Source of the DNA: Sphingomonas trueperi
GTDB taxonomy: Bacteria; Pseudomonadota; Alphaproteobacteria; Sphingomonadales; Sphingomonadaceae
NCBI RefSeq assembly: GCF_011927635.1
Contig: NZ_JAATJB010000005.1
Coordinates: 62,001-126,000, forward strand
Length of the DNA stretch: 64,000 nucleotides
Direction of reading: 5' to 3'
The translations under genes and the position numbers were made by a program. Positions 43,690-51,637 of this stretch are shown piece by piece; positions within the stretch are counted from its first letter, which is position 1; every line of letters starts with the position of its first letter. Below the pieces are notes generated by a model. It searched no databases and had not been told where the DNA came from. It saw nothing but the letters and a program-made list of their open reading frames with translations.

Positions 43690-44738
43690 GCGACGCGCCG
43701 ACCCTCTCAGTGGTGATGGCGACCTATGAAGGCGCCGCGCTGCTGCCCGAGACGCTGGCGAGCCTGCAGGCGCAGAGTTTCGGCGACTGGGAACTGGTCG
43801 CGGTCGACGACGGCTCACGCGACGATACCGTGGCGGTGCTGCGAAGCGTGGGCGATCCGCGCATCCGCGTGATCGAAAGCGCGGTAAACGGCGGCCCGGT
43901 GGTGGCGCGCAACCGCGCCTTCGCCGCCGCGCGCGGCCGCTATGTCGCGGGGCTCGACCAGGACGATCTCTGCCTGCCCGATCGTTTCGCCCGGCAGGTC
44001 GCCTGGCTCGATGCGCATCCCGGGACCGTGCTGGTCAGCACCGCCACCGATTGCCTGGTCGAGGGGCGGGTGCGGGCAGGGCAGTGGGTGCGGCCGCTCA
44101 CGCCCGGGCTGATCGACTGGCTGATGCTGGTGCAGAACCCGTTGGTCTGGTCCTCGGTGCTGTTCCGCGCCGAGGCCGCGCGCCGGCTGGCGATTTTCGA
44201 GCGGCCCGAATGCCGCTATGTCGAGGATTTCGACCTCTACCACCGCCTGCGCGCCTTCGGCCGGATCGACCAGATCGACACCGTGCTCACCCTGTACCGC
44301 CAGCACGCCGGGGGCGCCTCGCAGGTGTTCAACGGCACCATGGCGGCGCATGCCGAGACGCTGCTCCGCGCGCGGCACCGGGCGTTGCTCGGCGAAGGCG
44401 CGCCGGACATCGCCGGGCTGCTGGTGCGCTATGTCATGGCCAGGACGCCAATCGGTGACTTCGGGCTGCTGCGTCGCCTGTTCGACGGCATCGCGGTGCT
44501 TCGCGCGCATTTCGGGGCGCAGGGGCAGGATGCGGCGACGCTGGCGCGGGTGGACCGGGAGATTTCCCGGCTGTGGTGGCGGCTCTGCCGCACGGCGGTG
44601 CGCTCCGGCCGCCTGCCGCTGCGCCACGCGCTTGCCGCGCGTCCCGCGGCGGCGGCGCTGGGCGATGCCCGGCCCGTCGACCTCGCGGCGAGCGGGCTGA
44701 TCGGCGCCGTCCGGGCGCTTGCTCATCGCAGGACATAG
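43686..44738 (+). CDS. Family 2 glycosyltransferase
   Basis: 350 residues. The GT-A fold starts TLSVVMATYEGAALLPETLA, with the nucleotide-binding VAVDDGSRDDTVAVL and the DxD-like GLDQDDLCLPDR; a catalytic-base candidate is in ECRYVEDFDLYHRLRAFG. The C-terminal third is Ala/Arg-rich and may associate with the membrane. The start ATG overlaps the fusion stop (ATGA), so it probably acts on the product of the aminotransferase-oxidoreductase or transfers a sugar made by it. Acceptor and donor are unknown. Confidence 0.88.
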   Translation: MSDAPTLSVVMATYEGAALLPETLASLQAQSFGDWELVAVDDGSRDDTVAVLRSVGDPRIRVIESAVNGGPVVARNRAFAAARGRYVAGLDQDDLCLPDRFARQVAWLDAHPGTVLVSTATDCLVEGRVRAGQWVRPLTPGLIDWLMLVQNPLVWSSVLFRAEAARRLAIFERPECRYVEDFDLYHRLRAFGRIDQIDTVLTLYRQHAGGASQVFNGTMAAHAETLLRARHRALLGEGAPDIAGLLVRYVMARTPIGDFGLLRRLFDGIAVLRAHFGAQGQDAATLARVDREISRLWWRLCRTAVRSGRLPLRHALAARPAAAALGDARPVDLAASGLIGAVRALAHRRT

Positions 44739-44810
44739 CACCACCTCGCTTGACAGCTTGCGGCCGACCCGCGAACCGGATCCCATCGCTTCCCCGGAGG
44801 TTTCGCGTCC

Positions 44811-45587
44811 ATGCCCGTTTCGCCGACCCCGACCCGCCGCTGGCTGCTGGCCGCGCTGGCCGCCGCGCTCGCGATCCCTGCCCAGGCCGCACCGCGCCCG
44901 CCGCTGGTGCTCGCCGCCGCCAGCCTGCAGGAATCGATGAACGCCGCCGCCGATGCCTGGGCGCGGCTGGGGCATGCGCGCCCGGTGCTGTCCTTCGCGG
45001 CCTCCTCGGCGCTGGCCCGGCAGATCCAGTCGGGCGCGCCGGCGGACCTGTTCGTCTCGGCCGACGAGCCCTGGATGGACGCGGTGGACAAGGCGGGCAA
45101 GCTCGCCCCCGGCACCCGCGTCGCCTTTCTCGGCAATCGCCTGGTCCTCGCCGGTGCGGCGGCGGACCGGCGCACCGTGCCGCTCGACCGTGCCGGGCCG
45201 CTGCTCGCCGCGATCGGCCAGGCGCGGCTGGCGATGGCCGATCCCGATGCGGTGCCCGCCGGGCTGTATGGCAAGGCGGCGCTCCAGAAGATCGGCGCCT
45301 GGGACCGGCTGGCCCCCAAGGTGGTGCGCGCTGAGAATGTCCGCGCCGCGCTGGCGCTGGTCGAACGCGGCGCCGCGTCCTTCGGCATCGTCTACGCCAC
45401 CGATGCGCGCGCCTCCGCCAAGGTGCGGATCGCCGGCATCTTCCCGGCGGCGAACCATCCGCCGATCCGCTATCCGGTCGCGCGGCTGAAGACCGCCGCC
45501 AGCCCCGATGCCGAGGCGTTCCGCCGCTTCCTGATCGGCGCGCGCGGCAAGGCGATCTTCGCGCGCTACGGCTTCACGCCGCTGTGA
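44811..45587 (+). CDS. modA: Molybdate ABC transporter, periplasmic binding protein ModA
   Basis: 258 residues with signal peptide (RRWLLAALAAALAIPAQA). ModA signatures are VLAAASLQESMNAAADAW, FAASSALARQIQSGAPADLF and VSADEPWMD, then ERGAASFGIVYATDA and the final FRRFLIGARGKAIFARYGF. It binds molybdate or tungstate in the periplasm. First gene of modABC, starting 72 bases after the glycosyltransferase. I see no Moco riboswitch or ModE site upstream. Confidence 0.93.
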   Translation: MPVSPTPTRRWLLAALAAALAIPAQAAPRPPLVLAAASLQESMNAAADAWARLGHARPVLSFAASSALARQIQSGAPADLFVSADEPWMDAVDKAGKLAPGTRVAFLGNRLVLAGAAADRRTVPLDRAGPLLAAIGQARLAMADPDAVPAGLYGKAALQKIGAWDRLAPKVVRAENVRAALALVERGAASFGIVYATDARASAKVRIAGIFPAANHPPIRYPVARLKTAASPDAEAFRRFLIGARGKAIFARYGFTPL

Positions 45588-45597
45588 GCCTGGCCGC

Positions 45598-46287
45598 GTG
45601 CTGAGCGCCGAGGAATGGGGCATCGTCCTGCTCTCGCTCAAGGTGGGCGGCGTGGCGGTGCTGGCGGTGCTGCCGCTCGCCTTCGCGCTCGCCTGGCTGC
45701 TGGCGCGGGGGCGCTTTCCCGGCAAGCTGCTGCTCGACGCGCTGGTGCATCTGCCGCTGGTGGTGCCGCCGGTGGTCACCGGCTGGATGCTGCTGCTCGC
45801 CTTCGCGCCGGCCGGGCCGATCGGCGGGCTGCTCGAGCGCTGGTTCGGCGTGACCGTGCTGTTCCGCTGGAGTGGCGCGGCGATCGCGGCTGGGGTGATG
45901 GCGCTGCCGCTGATGGTGCGCGCGATCCGGTTATCGCTGGAGGCGGTCGACCAAAGGCTGGAGCAGGCGGCGCGCAGCCTCGGCGCCGGACCGGTGCGGA
46001 CCTTCGCCACCGTCACCCTGCCGCTGGCGCTGCCGGGCGTGCTGGCCGGGCTGGTGCTCGGCTTCGCGCGTGCGCTGGGCGAGTTCGGCGCGACCATCTC
46101 CTTCGTGTCCAACGTGCCGGGCGAGACCGAGACGCTGCCGCTCGCCATCTATTCGGCGCTGCAGGTGCCGGGGGGCGAGGGGCAGGTGCTGCGGCTGGCG
46201 GCGGTGTCGATCGCGACCGCCTTCGTCGCGCTGCTCGGGTCCGAGCTGGTCGCGCGGCGGACGGGCAGGGGCACCCATGTCCTTTGA
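45598..46287 (+). CDS. modB: Molybdate ABC transporter permease ModB
   Basis: 229 residues from a GTG, ten bases after modA. About five or six helices are visible, and the EAA loop that contacts the ATPase reads EQAARSLGAGPVRTFATVTL. The end of the family pattern is LGFARALGEFGATISFVSNV. It forms the channel with ModC and overlaps the modC start by eleven bases. Confidence 0.94.
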   Translation: MLSAEEWGIVLLSLKVGGVAVLAVLPLAFALAWLLARGRFPGKLLLDALVHLPLVVPPVVTGWMLLLAFAPAGPIGGLLERWFGVTVLFRWSGAAIAAGVMALPLMVRAIRLSLEAVDQRLEQAARSLGAGPVRTFATVTLPLALPGVLAGLVLGFARALGEFGATISFVSNVPGETETLPLAIYSALQVPGGEGQVLRLAAVSIATAFVALLGSELVARRTGRGTHVL

Positions 46288-46891
46288 CATCGACGTGCGC
46301 CGCACGCTGGGCGAGACCGAGATCGCCTGCCGCGTGGAACCTGGCGCGGGGGTGACGGTGCTGTTCGGCCCCTCGGGCGCGGGCAAGTCGAGCGTGCTCA
46401 ACATGGTCGCCGGGCTGCTCCGCCCCGATTCCGGGCATATCCGGGTGGGCGGGCACACGCTGTTCGATGCGGCCGCGGGGGTGGACCGCAAGCCCGAGGC
46501 GCGGCGCGCCGGCTATGTGTTCCAGGAGCCGCGGCTGTTCCCCCACCTGCGCGCGCGGGCGAACCTGCTCTATGGCTGGCGGAAAGGTGCGGCGGTGGAC
46601 GTGGACGGGGTGATCGACCTGCTCGGCATCGCGCACCTGCTCGATCGCTGGCCGCGCACGCTCTCGGGCGGCGAGGCGAAGCGGGTGGCGATCGGCCGCG
46701 CACTGCTCACCGATCCGGCCTTTTTGCTGCTCGACGAGCCGCTCGCCTCGCTCGACCGTGCCCGGCGCGAGGAGATCCTGGCGCTGCTGGAGCGGCTGCG
46801 CGACGGCATCGGCCTGCCGATCCTGCTCGTCACCCACGACCGCGCCGAGGCGGAGCGGCTGGGGGACCGGATCGTGGCGTTCGGCGAATAG
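46277..46891 (+). CDS. modC: Molybdate ABC transporter ATPase ModC, short form
   Basis: 204 residues. It has Walker A FGPSGAGKSSVLNMVAG, Q-loop YVFQEPRLFPHLR, signature LSGGEAKRVAIGRALL, Walker B LLLDEPLASLD and the switch His in LLVTHDRAEA. Typical ModC is about 350 residues with a C-terminal TOBE/Mop domain that senses molybdate; here the protein ends right after the nucleotide-binding domain, so that regulatory domain is missing. Confidence 0.93.
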   Translation: MSFDIDVRRTLGETEIACRVEPGAGVTVLFGPSGAGKSSVLNMVAGLLRPDSGHIRVGGHTLFDAAAGVDRKPEARRAGYVFQEPRLFPHLRARANLLYGWRKGAAVDVDGVIDLLGIAHLLDRWPRTLSGGEAKRVAIGRALLTDPAFLLLDEPLASLDRARREEILALLERLRDGIGLPILLVTHDRAEAERLGDRIVAFGE

Positions 46892-46901
46892 GGGGCGGCG
46901 C

Positions 46902-47270
46902 TCAGCCGATCGAGTTCATGCGCACGGCCCGGGTGAGCTGATGGGGCCGGTACGGCTTCGGCAGGAAGACGGCACCCATCTCGTCGTCCTTGAGCACCGA
47001 TGGATCGCCTCCGGAGGAGATGATCACGTGCACCAGCGGATCCGACGCGCGAATCTCGGCAGCAAGCTGTAATCCGTCGAGCAACCCGGGCATGTGCAGG
47101 TCCGTCAACAGGACGTCGATATCGTGCTTGGCCGCCAGTGCCAGCGCTTCCGAAGTGTCGGATGCCTCCAGAACCTGGAAGCCTTCCTCTTTAAGCAGGG
47201 AGGCTGCCAGTATTCGGATGTAATCCTCATCGTCCACGATAAGGATGGTCGAGGAGAATTCGTGTCCCAT
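46902..47270 (-). CDS. Single-domain response regulator
   Basis: 122 residues from the ATG at 47270 (GGGAGCG upstream). It is a receiver domain only: acidic pair in ILIVDDEDYIR, phospho-acceptor Asp in VLLTDLHMPG and Lys in VFLPKPYRPHQLT. Similar layout to the interrupted regulator at 47963-49661 (both read DxxMPG, GLxLA and PKPYRP), so they are paralogues. No output domain, so it would act by protein contact or as a phosphate sink. Its kinase is not identified. Confidence 0.9.
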   Translation of the reverse strand: MGHEFSSTILIVDDEDYIRILAASLLKEEGFQVLEASDTSEALALAAKHDIDVLLTDLHMPGLLDGLQLAAEIRASDPLVHVIISSGGDPSVLKDDEMGAVFLPKPYRPHQLTRAVRMNSIG

Positions 47271-47597
47271 CTTCGCTCCCTTAGCACGTGAGAATGAAAT
47301 CGGGGTGCGCTCGTTCCACAACCTAAGTTTGCTTGACGTATATTAACCACGTCTTGTCTGGACTTGTTGCTGTCGAACGCTCCTAACGCTTCGTTGCTCC
47401 GTGCCATGGTCTTAGTACCTAATTGTCGACCCCGTTCGAGATCGGCAGAAGGGCGCTACCGGGACAGTCTCTCAGACAAGCCGGGTCGCACGGCGCCGGA
47501 GCATTCCCCCGCAAGCTCCGTGCGGCACAAGGAATAGCCCGCCTCCCCCTCGGCGGGCTCTTCTGGCTATCGGACAGGGGCCGGTTGGATCGCAGCG
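47271..47597. other. Intergenic region between two divergent genes
   Basis: Nothing here reads as a gene with a sound start site. The left half is comparatively AT-rich and probably holds the promoter of the response regulator. The right part contains a hairpin, AGCCCGCC / GGCGGGCT at 47536-47559, followed by CTTCT, a possible terminator or leader structure for the next small gene. Confidence 0.5.
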
Positions 47598-47846
47598 ATG
47601 CAGCGCTACTATTTCCACGTGCACGACGGTGGCGGCGCACTCCTCGATCCCGAGGGCACCGACCTCCTCGACGACGACGCGGCGCTGCGGACCGCAATCG
47701 GGTTCGTCCGTTCGCTTCTCTGCGAGGACCTCACCAACGGCCTTCTCGATCTGCGTGGGCGCATCGAAGTGGTACGGTCGAGCGGCGAGCTTCTGCGCGT
47801 TCTCCGGTTCGCGGATTGCATCTGCGTACTGTCTGGCCGCGTCTGA
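47598..47846 (+). CDS. DUF6894-like small protein
   Basis: 82 residues starting MQRYYFHVHDGGGALLDPEG, the typical opening of small alphaproteobacterial proteins grouped as DUF6894 (RYFFH, D-x-EG). It continues DDDAALRTAIGFVRSLLCED. Function unknown; often seen beside response regulators and general stress genes, as here. Confidence 0.75.
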   Translation: MQRYYFHVHDGGGALLDPEGTDLLDDDAALRTAIGFVRSLLCEDLTNGLLDLRGRIEVVRSSGELLRVLRFADCICVLSGRV

Positions 47847-48125
47847 ATTTGTGTGTGTGGGGCGTTCCCCCTTTCAAGTATATGTCGGAGAACCAATCCA
47901 CGCCCGGAAAATCATTGGAGCAACTTGCGATACGTTAAGACGTTGATGTGCTGGAGGCAGTTATGACCAGCTCGGAAGAACCCACGGTTCTCGTCGTTGA
48001 AGACGAGACCTTTGTGCGCATGATCGCAGCAGACGCGCTCGCCGAAAGCGGCTTTCAGGTTCTTGAGGCGCCCGATGCAACGGAGGCGCTCGCGCTTCTG
48101 GAAAAGCATGAAGTTGCGGTCGTAT

Positions 48126-48151
48126 TGAACCGCGCCGGGTTTGCCGGAGGC
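48126..48151 (+). repeat. Left terminal inverted repeat of the IS3-family element
   Basis: 26 bases starting TGAACCGCGCCGGGT. Differs from the right repeat at one base (position 16). Confidence 0.93.
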
Positions 48152-48178
48152 TCCAACTCCTGAGAAGGTGGAGCCTGT

Positions 48179-48505
48179 ATGAGTAAGACGACGAACAAGT
48201 TTGCGCCGGAGGTCCGCGAGCGGGCGGTGCGGATGGTGGTCGATCACGAGCGCGATTATCCTTCCCGCTGGGCGGCGGTGGTGTCGATCGCGGAGAAGAT
48301 TGGCTGCGTTCCGCAGACGCTGCATGAGTGGGTGAAGAAGGCGGAGGTCGACAGCGGCAAGCGCGCTGGTGTCCCGACCGAGGTTGCCGACAAGGTGAAG
48401 GCGCTAGAACGCGAGGTCCGCGAGCTGCGGCAGGCCAATGAGATTCTGCGCAAGGCGTCCGCATATTTTGCGCAGGCGGAGCTCGACCGCCCGTTCCGGC
48501 GATGA
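48179..48505 (+). CDS. IS3-family transposase, OrfA
   Basis: 108 residues. The N-terminal helix-turn-helix is of the IS3 type ([38 protein letters not shown]). A leucine-zipper-like helix ends the protein ([20 protein letters not shown]). OrfA binds the terminal repeats. orfB overlaps it by four bases in the -1 frame (ATGA), which allows either coupled translation or the frameshifted OrfAB product usual in this family. Confidence 0.93.
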   Translation: MSKTTNKFAPEVRERAVRMVVDHERDYPSRWAAVVSIAEKIGCVPQTLHEWVKKAEVDSGKRAGVPTEVADKVKALEREVRELRQANEILRKASAYFAQAELDRPFRR

Positions 48506-49407
48506 TCGCGTTCATTGACGATCACCGCGATGCCTATGGGGTCGAGCCGATCTGCCGCGTCCTGCCGATCGCCCCATCCACGTACCACGAGCGCGTCGCG
48601 CAGCGACAGGATCCGACACGCCTGTCGGCGCGAGCACGGCAGGATGCGGCCCTCAAGCCTGAGATCGCGCGTGTGTTCGCTGAGAACTTCGCAGTCTACG
48701 GCGTGCGCAAGGTCTGGCGGCAGATGATGCGGGAGGGCGTGTCCGTCGCCCGCTGTACCGTCGCGCGATTGATGCGTGAGATGGGTTTGGCAGGGGTGAT
48801 CCGGGGCAAGCCGGTGCGCACGACCATCAGCGACAAGGCGGCGCCGTGCCCGCTCGATCACGTCAACCGCCAGTTTTACGCGCCAGCGCCGAACATGCTG
48901 TGGGTGTCGGACTTCACCTACGTCGCGACCTGGGCGGGGTTCGTCTACGTCGCCTTCGTCATCGACACCTATGCTCGGCGGATCGTCGGCTGGCGGGCCA
49001 GCAGAACGGCGCATGCCAGCTTCGTCCTCGATGCCTTGGAACAAGCGCTTCACGATCGCCGGCCGACCCATCGGGGCGGCCTCATCCATCATAGCGATCG
49101 TGGCTCGCAATACGTGTCTATCAAGTACACCGAACGCCTCGCCGAAGCCGGGATCGAGCCATCCGTGGGCAGTGTCGGCGATAGCTACGACAACGCTTTA
49201 GCCGAGACGATCAACGGCCTCTACAAAGCCGAGGTGATCCACCGGCGAGGGCCGTGGCGCAGCTTCGAAGCCGTCGAATATGCCACGCTCGAATGGGTCG
49301 ACTGGTTCAACCATCGTCGGCTGCTCGAGCCCATCGGCAACATCCCGCCTGCCGAAGCCGAAGATCAATATTATGCTGCCGCAAGCAACCTCGATATGGC
49401 AGCGTGA
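48502..49407 (+). CDS. IS3-family transposase, OrfB (DDE integrase)
   Basis: 301 residues. The rve-type catalytic core has Asp137 in [11 protein letters not shown], Asp199 in [12 protein letters not shown] and Glu235 in [12 protein letters not shown], with the canonical 35 residues between the last two. An N-terminal HTH_21-like part reads [14 protein letters not shown], and the C-terminus has the family ending [20 protein letters not shown]. All catalytic residues are present. Confidence 0.95.
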   Translation: MIAFIDDHRDAYGVEPICRVLPIAPSTYHERVAQRQDPTRLSARARQDAALKPEIARVFAENFAVYGVRKVWRQMMREGVSVARCTVARLMREMGLAGVIRGKPVRTTISDKAAPCPLDHVNRQFYAPAPNMLWVSDFTYVATWAGFVYVAFVIDTYARRIVGWRASRTAHASFVLDALEQALHDRRPTHRGGLIHHSDRGSQYVSIKYTERLAEAGIEPSVGSVGDSYDNALAETINGLYKAEVIHRRGPWRSFEAVEYATLEWVDWFNHRRLLEPIGNIPPAEAEDQYYAAASNLDMAA

Positions 49408-49420
49408 CTCACAAACCAAT

Positions 49421-49446
49421 GCCTCCGGCAGACCCGGCGCGGTTCA
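49421..49446 (-). repeat. Right terminal inverted repeat of the IS3-family element
   Basis: On the minus strand it reads TGAACCGCGCCGGGT then CTGCCGGAGGC. It starts 13 bases after the orfB stop. Confidence 0.93.
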
Positions 49447-49708
49447 TATTCACCGACATCAACATGCCGGGGCCGATCGACGGGCTGGAGCTGGCGGATA
49501 TCGTCTCCACCCGATTTCCGCGCGTGAAGGTGATTGTCACCTCGGGCAAGCAATGGCTGGAGCCGAAAGAGTTGCCCGACGACAGCCTCTTCCTGCCCAA
49601 GCCCTACCGGCCGACGCAACTGGCCAGGCTTGTCGGGCAGCAGGCGGGGCGCCTCGCCTAGGGGGCTACGCTCGGGCGTGCAGCCGAGCGAAGGTTCGGC
49701 GTACGACC

Positions 49709-51508
49709 TTACACCCAAGCCTCCTCGCTGATTGCCGATACGCTGGCGACCGGCAGTGCATAAGCCGTGCGTCCCGAATCCCACGCAGGCGCCGCAGCCC
49801 CGCCGCCCTCGATACGGAACTGGCCAGCCTGCTCCACCAGCTGGCCGATCTCGGCCATCAGGTTGCGCGCCGCCGCCGAGGTCTCCTCCACCATCGCGGC
49901 GTTCTGCTGGGTGGAATTGTCCATCACCCGGATCGTCTCGCTGAGCCGCGAGATCGATTCCGACTGGACGCGGTTGTCCGCCGCGACCTGGCCGAGCAGC
50001 TTGTGCACCGACTGGGCGTTTTCCGAGATCGAGCTGAACGCGCCGTCGACATCCTCGACCGCCGCCACCGCGGTGCCGATCTCGACCTGGGTGACGGTCA
50101 GCTGGTCGCGGGCGCGGCCGGCTTCTTCCTCGGCGCGCATCGCCAGCGCGGAGACGAGGTCGGCGACGACGGCGAAGCCACGGCCCGCCTCGCCGGCGCG
50201 GCCTGCCTCGACGGCGGCGTTCATCGCGAGAACGCGGGTCTGGAAGGCGATCTTGTCGAGGCCTTCGATCACCGCGTCGATGCCCTTGGCGCTCTCCGAG
50301 ACGCGGCTCATCGCCGTCACCGCATTGCTCACGCGCGCGCGGCCCGAGCTGACCGCCTCGATCGTCTGGTCGGCGCGGCCCACGGTTTCGCTTGCGGCGC
50401 GGACCGAAGTGCGCAGGCGTTCGTCGATCTGGCTGATCTCGGCGGTGGTCGTCTCGAGGCTCGCGGCATTGGCTTCGGTACGCCGGGCGAGGTCTTCCGA
50501 CGCGGCGGTGATCTCGGTCGAGGCGCGGCGCAGCGACCCGGCGCCGCTATGGACCGAGCCGATCAGGGTGCGCAGGCTGTCCACCGCGACGTTGAAGTCC
50601 TGCTTGAGCCGCGCGAACGGGCCGCTGAGGTCGGCATCGACATGGGTGGTGAGGTCGCCGCCCGCCAGCTTCTGCAGCCCCGAGCCGACCGTTTCGACGA
50701 TCAGTTCGGTGGTCGCCTGCTTCTCGGCATTGGCGGCTTCGACCTGCTGGTTGAACTGCGCGATGGAACGGGCGAGCGCGCCGAGTTCGTCCTGGCGATC
50801 GGTTTCGGGCAGCGGCGTACCGGGCTCGGTCACCAGCTTCTCCACCGTGTCGGACAGGGCGATCAGCGGATCGACCAGCCGGCGACGGGCGAGGCGCGCG
50901 GCATAGAGCGCACCGCCGATCGCGGCGAGCAGCGTCGCGGCCAGCAGACCGGTGGTGATCCAGCCGAGCGTCGCGCCTGCCTTGGCGGTGCCGTCGGAAT
51001 AGTGCTCGATCGCATCCGACGCGGCCGCCATCGAGTCTTCGAGAACGGAGAATTGCTGGAAGAAGCCGGGCAGCTGGCGCTTGGCAGCGGCCGGATTGCC
51101 GGCGGCGGCGGCGTCGGCGATCTGCTGGGCGGCATTGGCATAGGCGACCATCGGGTCGCCCACCTTGGCGGCGGCGGCTTCGATCGCGGCGTCGCCCTTG
51201 AACGCGACGTCCTCGGCGATGCGCGTGCGCAGCGTGCCGAGATGCTCGTCGAGATCCTTGCGCGCATCCTCCAGCTTGATGCCGATACCGGGCTCGCTGG
51301 AGGCGAGAATGGCAAGCACGTCGCTGCGCACCGCATCGTGCATCATGTCCGCCTCCATATGATTGCGGAGCAGCCCCGACGCCGTCGCCTGCTCGCTCAG
51401 CGCTGCGCCGAGCAGCCAGGACGAGACGATGCCGGTCCCCCCGCAGAGCAGGAAAAGCAGGATGATGGCGATGGTTAGCTTGCGGGTTGCGTACGCGATC
51501 GACTGCAC
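49709..51508 (-). CDS. Methyl-accepting chemotaxis protein
   Basis: 599 residues. No ATG fits; a GTG at 51508 has GGAG seven bases upstream and starts the protein just before its first membrane helix ([20 protein letters not shown]). A four-helix periplasmic sensor part follows to a second helix ([20 protein letters not shown]), then a HAMP region, a long coiled coil and the signalling tip, readable as [20 protein letters not shown]. The tip differs slightly from the common [20 protein letters not shown] form. It has no C-terminal pentapeptide for CheR binding that I can recognise (ends ISEEAWV). Convergent with the interrupted response regulator. Confidence 0.92.
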   Translation of the reverse strand: [599 protein letters not shown]

Positions 51509-51637
51509 GACTTCGCTCCAGGCTTTTGACGCGTCAGCAATGAGAAGCGCCCTCTCCAGAAAAATTATAGACAAGATTCGATAAAACAGAGTCCGGCTTC
51601 CTAAAACTCTGGTCGTGGGGTGATGGGATGCTTGGTG

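Larger units (their letters stand above)
48126..49446 (+). mobile_element. Complete IS3-family insertion sequence, 1321 bp
   Basis: The ends are 26-base terminal inverted repeats beginning TGAACCGCGCCGGGT, matching at 25 of 26 positions (48126-48151 and 49421-49446). A 3-base direct repeat TAT flanks the element (48123-48125 and 49447-49449). It holds orfA and orfB in the IS3 arrangement. The orfB integrase has the intact DDE triad, so the element may still be mobile. I cannot name the IS group from sequence alone. Confidence 0.95.
47963..49661 (+). pseudogene. Single-domain response regulator interrupted by an IS3-family element
   Basis: The 5' part (47963-48125) encodes TVLVVEDETFVRMIAADALA with a GGAGG site upstream. 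The 3' part (from 49447) encodes FTDINMPGPIDGLELADIVS, PKPYRPTQLARLVG and a stop at 49661. Removing the element and one copy of the TAT target duplication rejoins the frame perfectly: 163 plus 212 bases give 124 codons and a stop, and the joint reads VVFTDINMPG with the phospho-acceptor Asp restored. The insertion lies just before that Asp, so neither piece can be phosphorylated. The 3' end of the gene has no other damage, so the event looks recent. Confidence 0.95.

Noticed and set aside
44739..44810. Moco riboswitch or ModE operator upstream of modA
   Set aside because: The 72-base gap is too short for the riboswitch and shows no ModE-type inverted repeat.
47423..47938. 171-codon plus-strand frame covering the DUF6894 gene
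   Set aside because: It lies in another frame over a well-supported small gene and its composition (Arg/Gly-rich) is that of a shadow.
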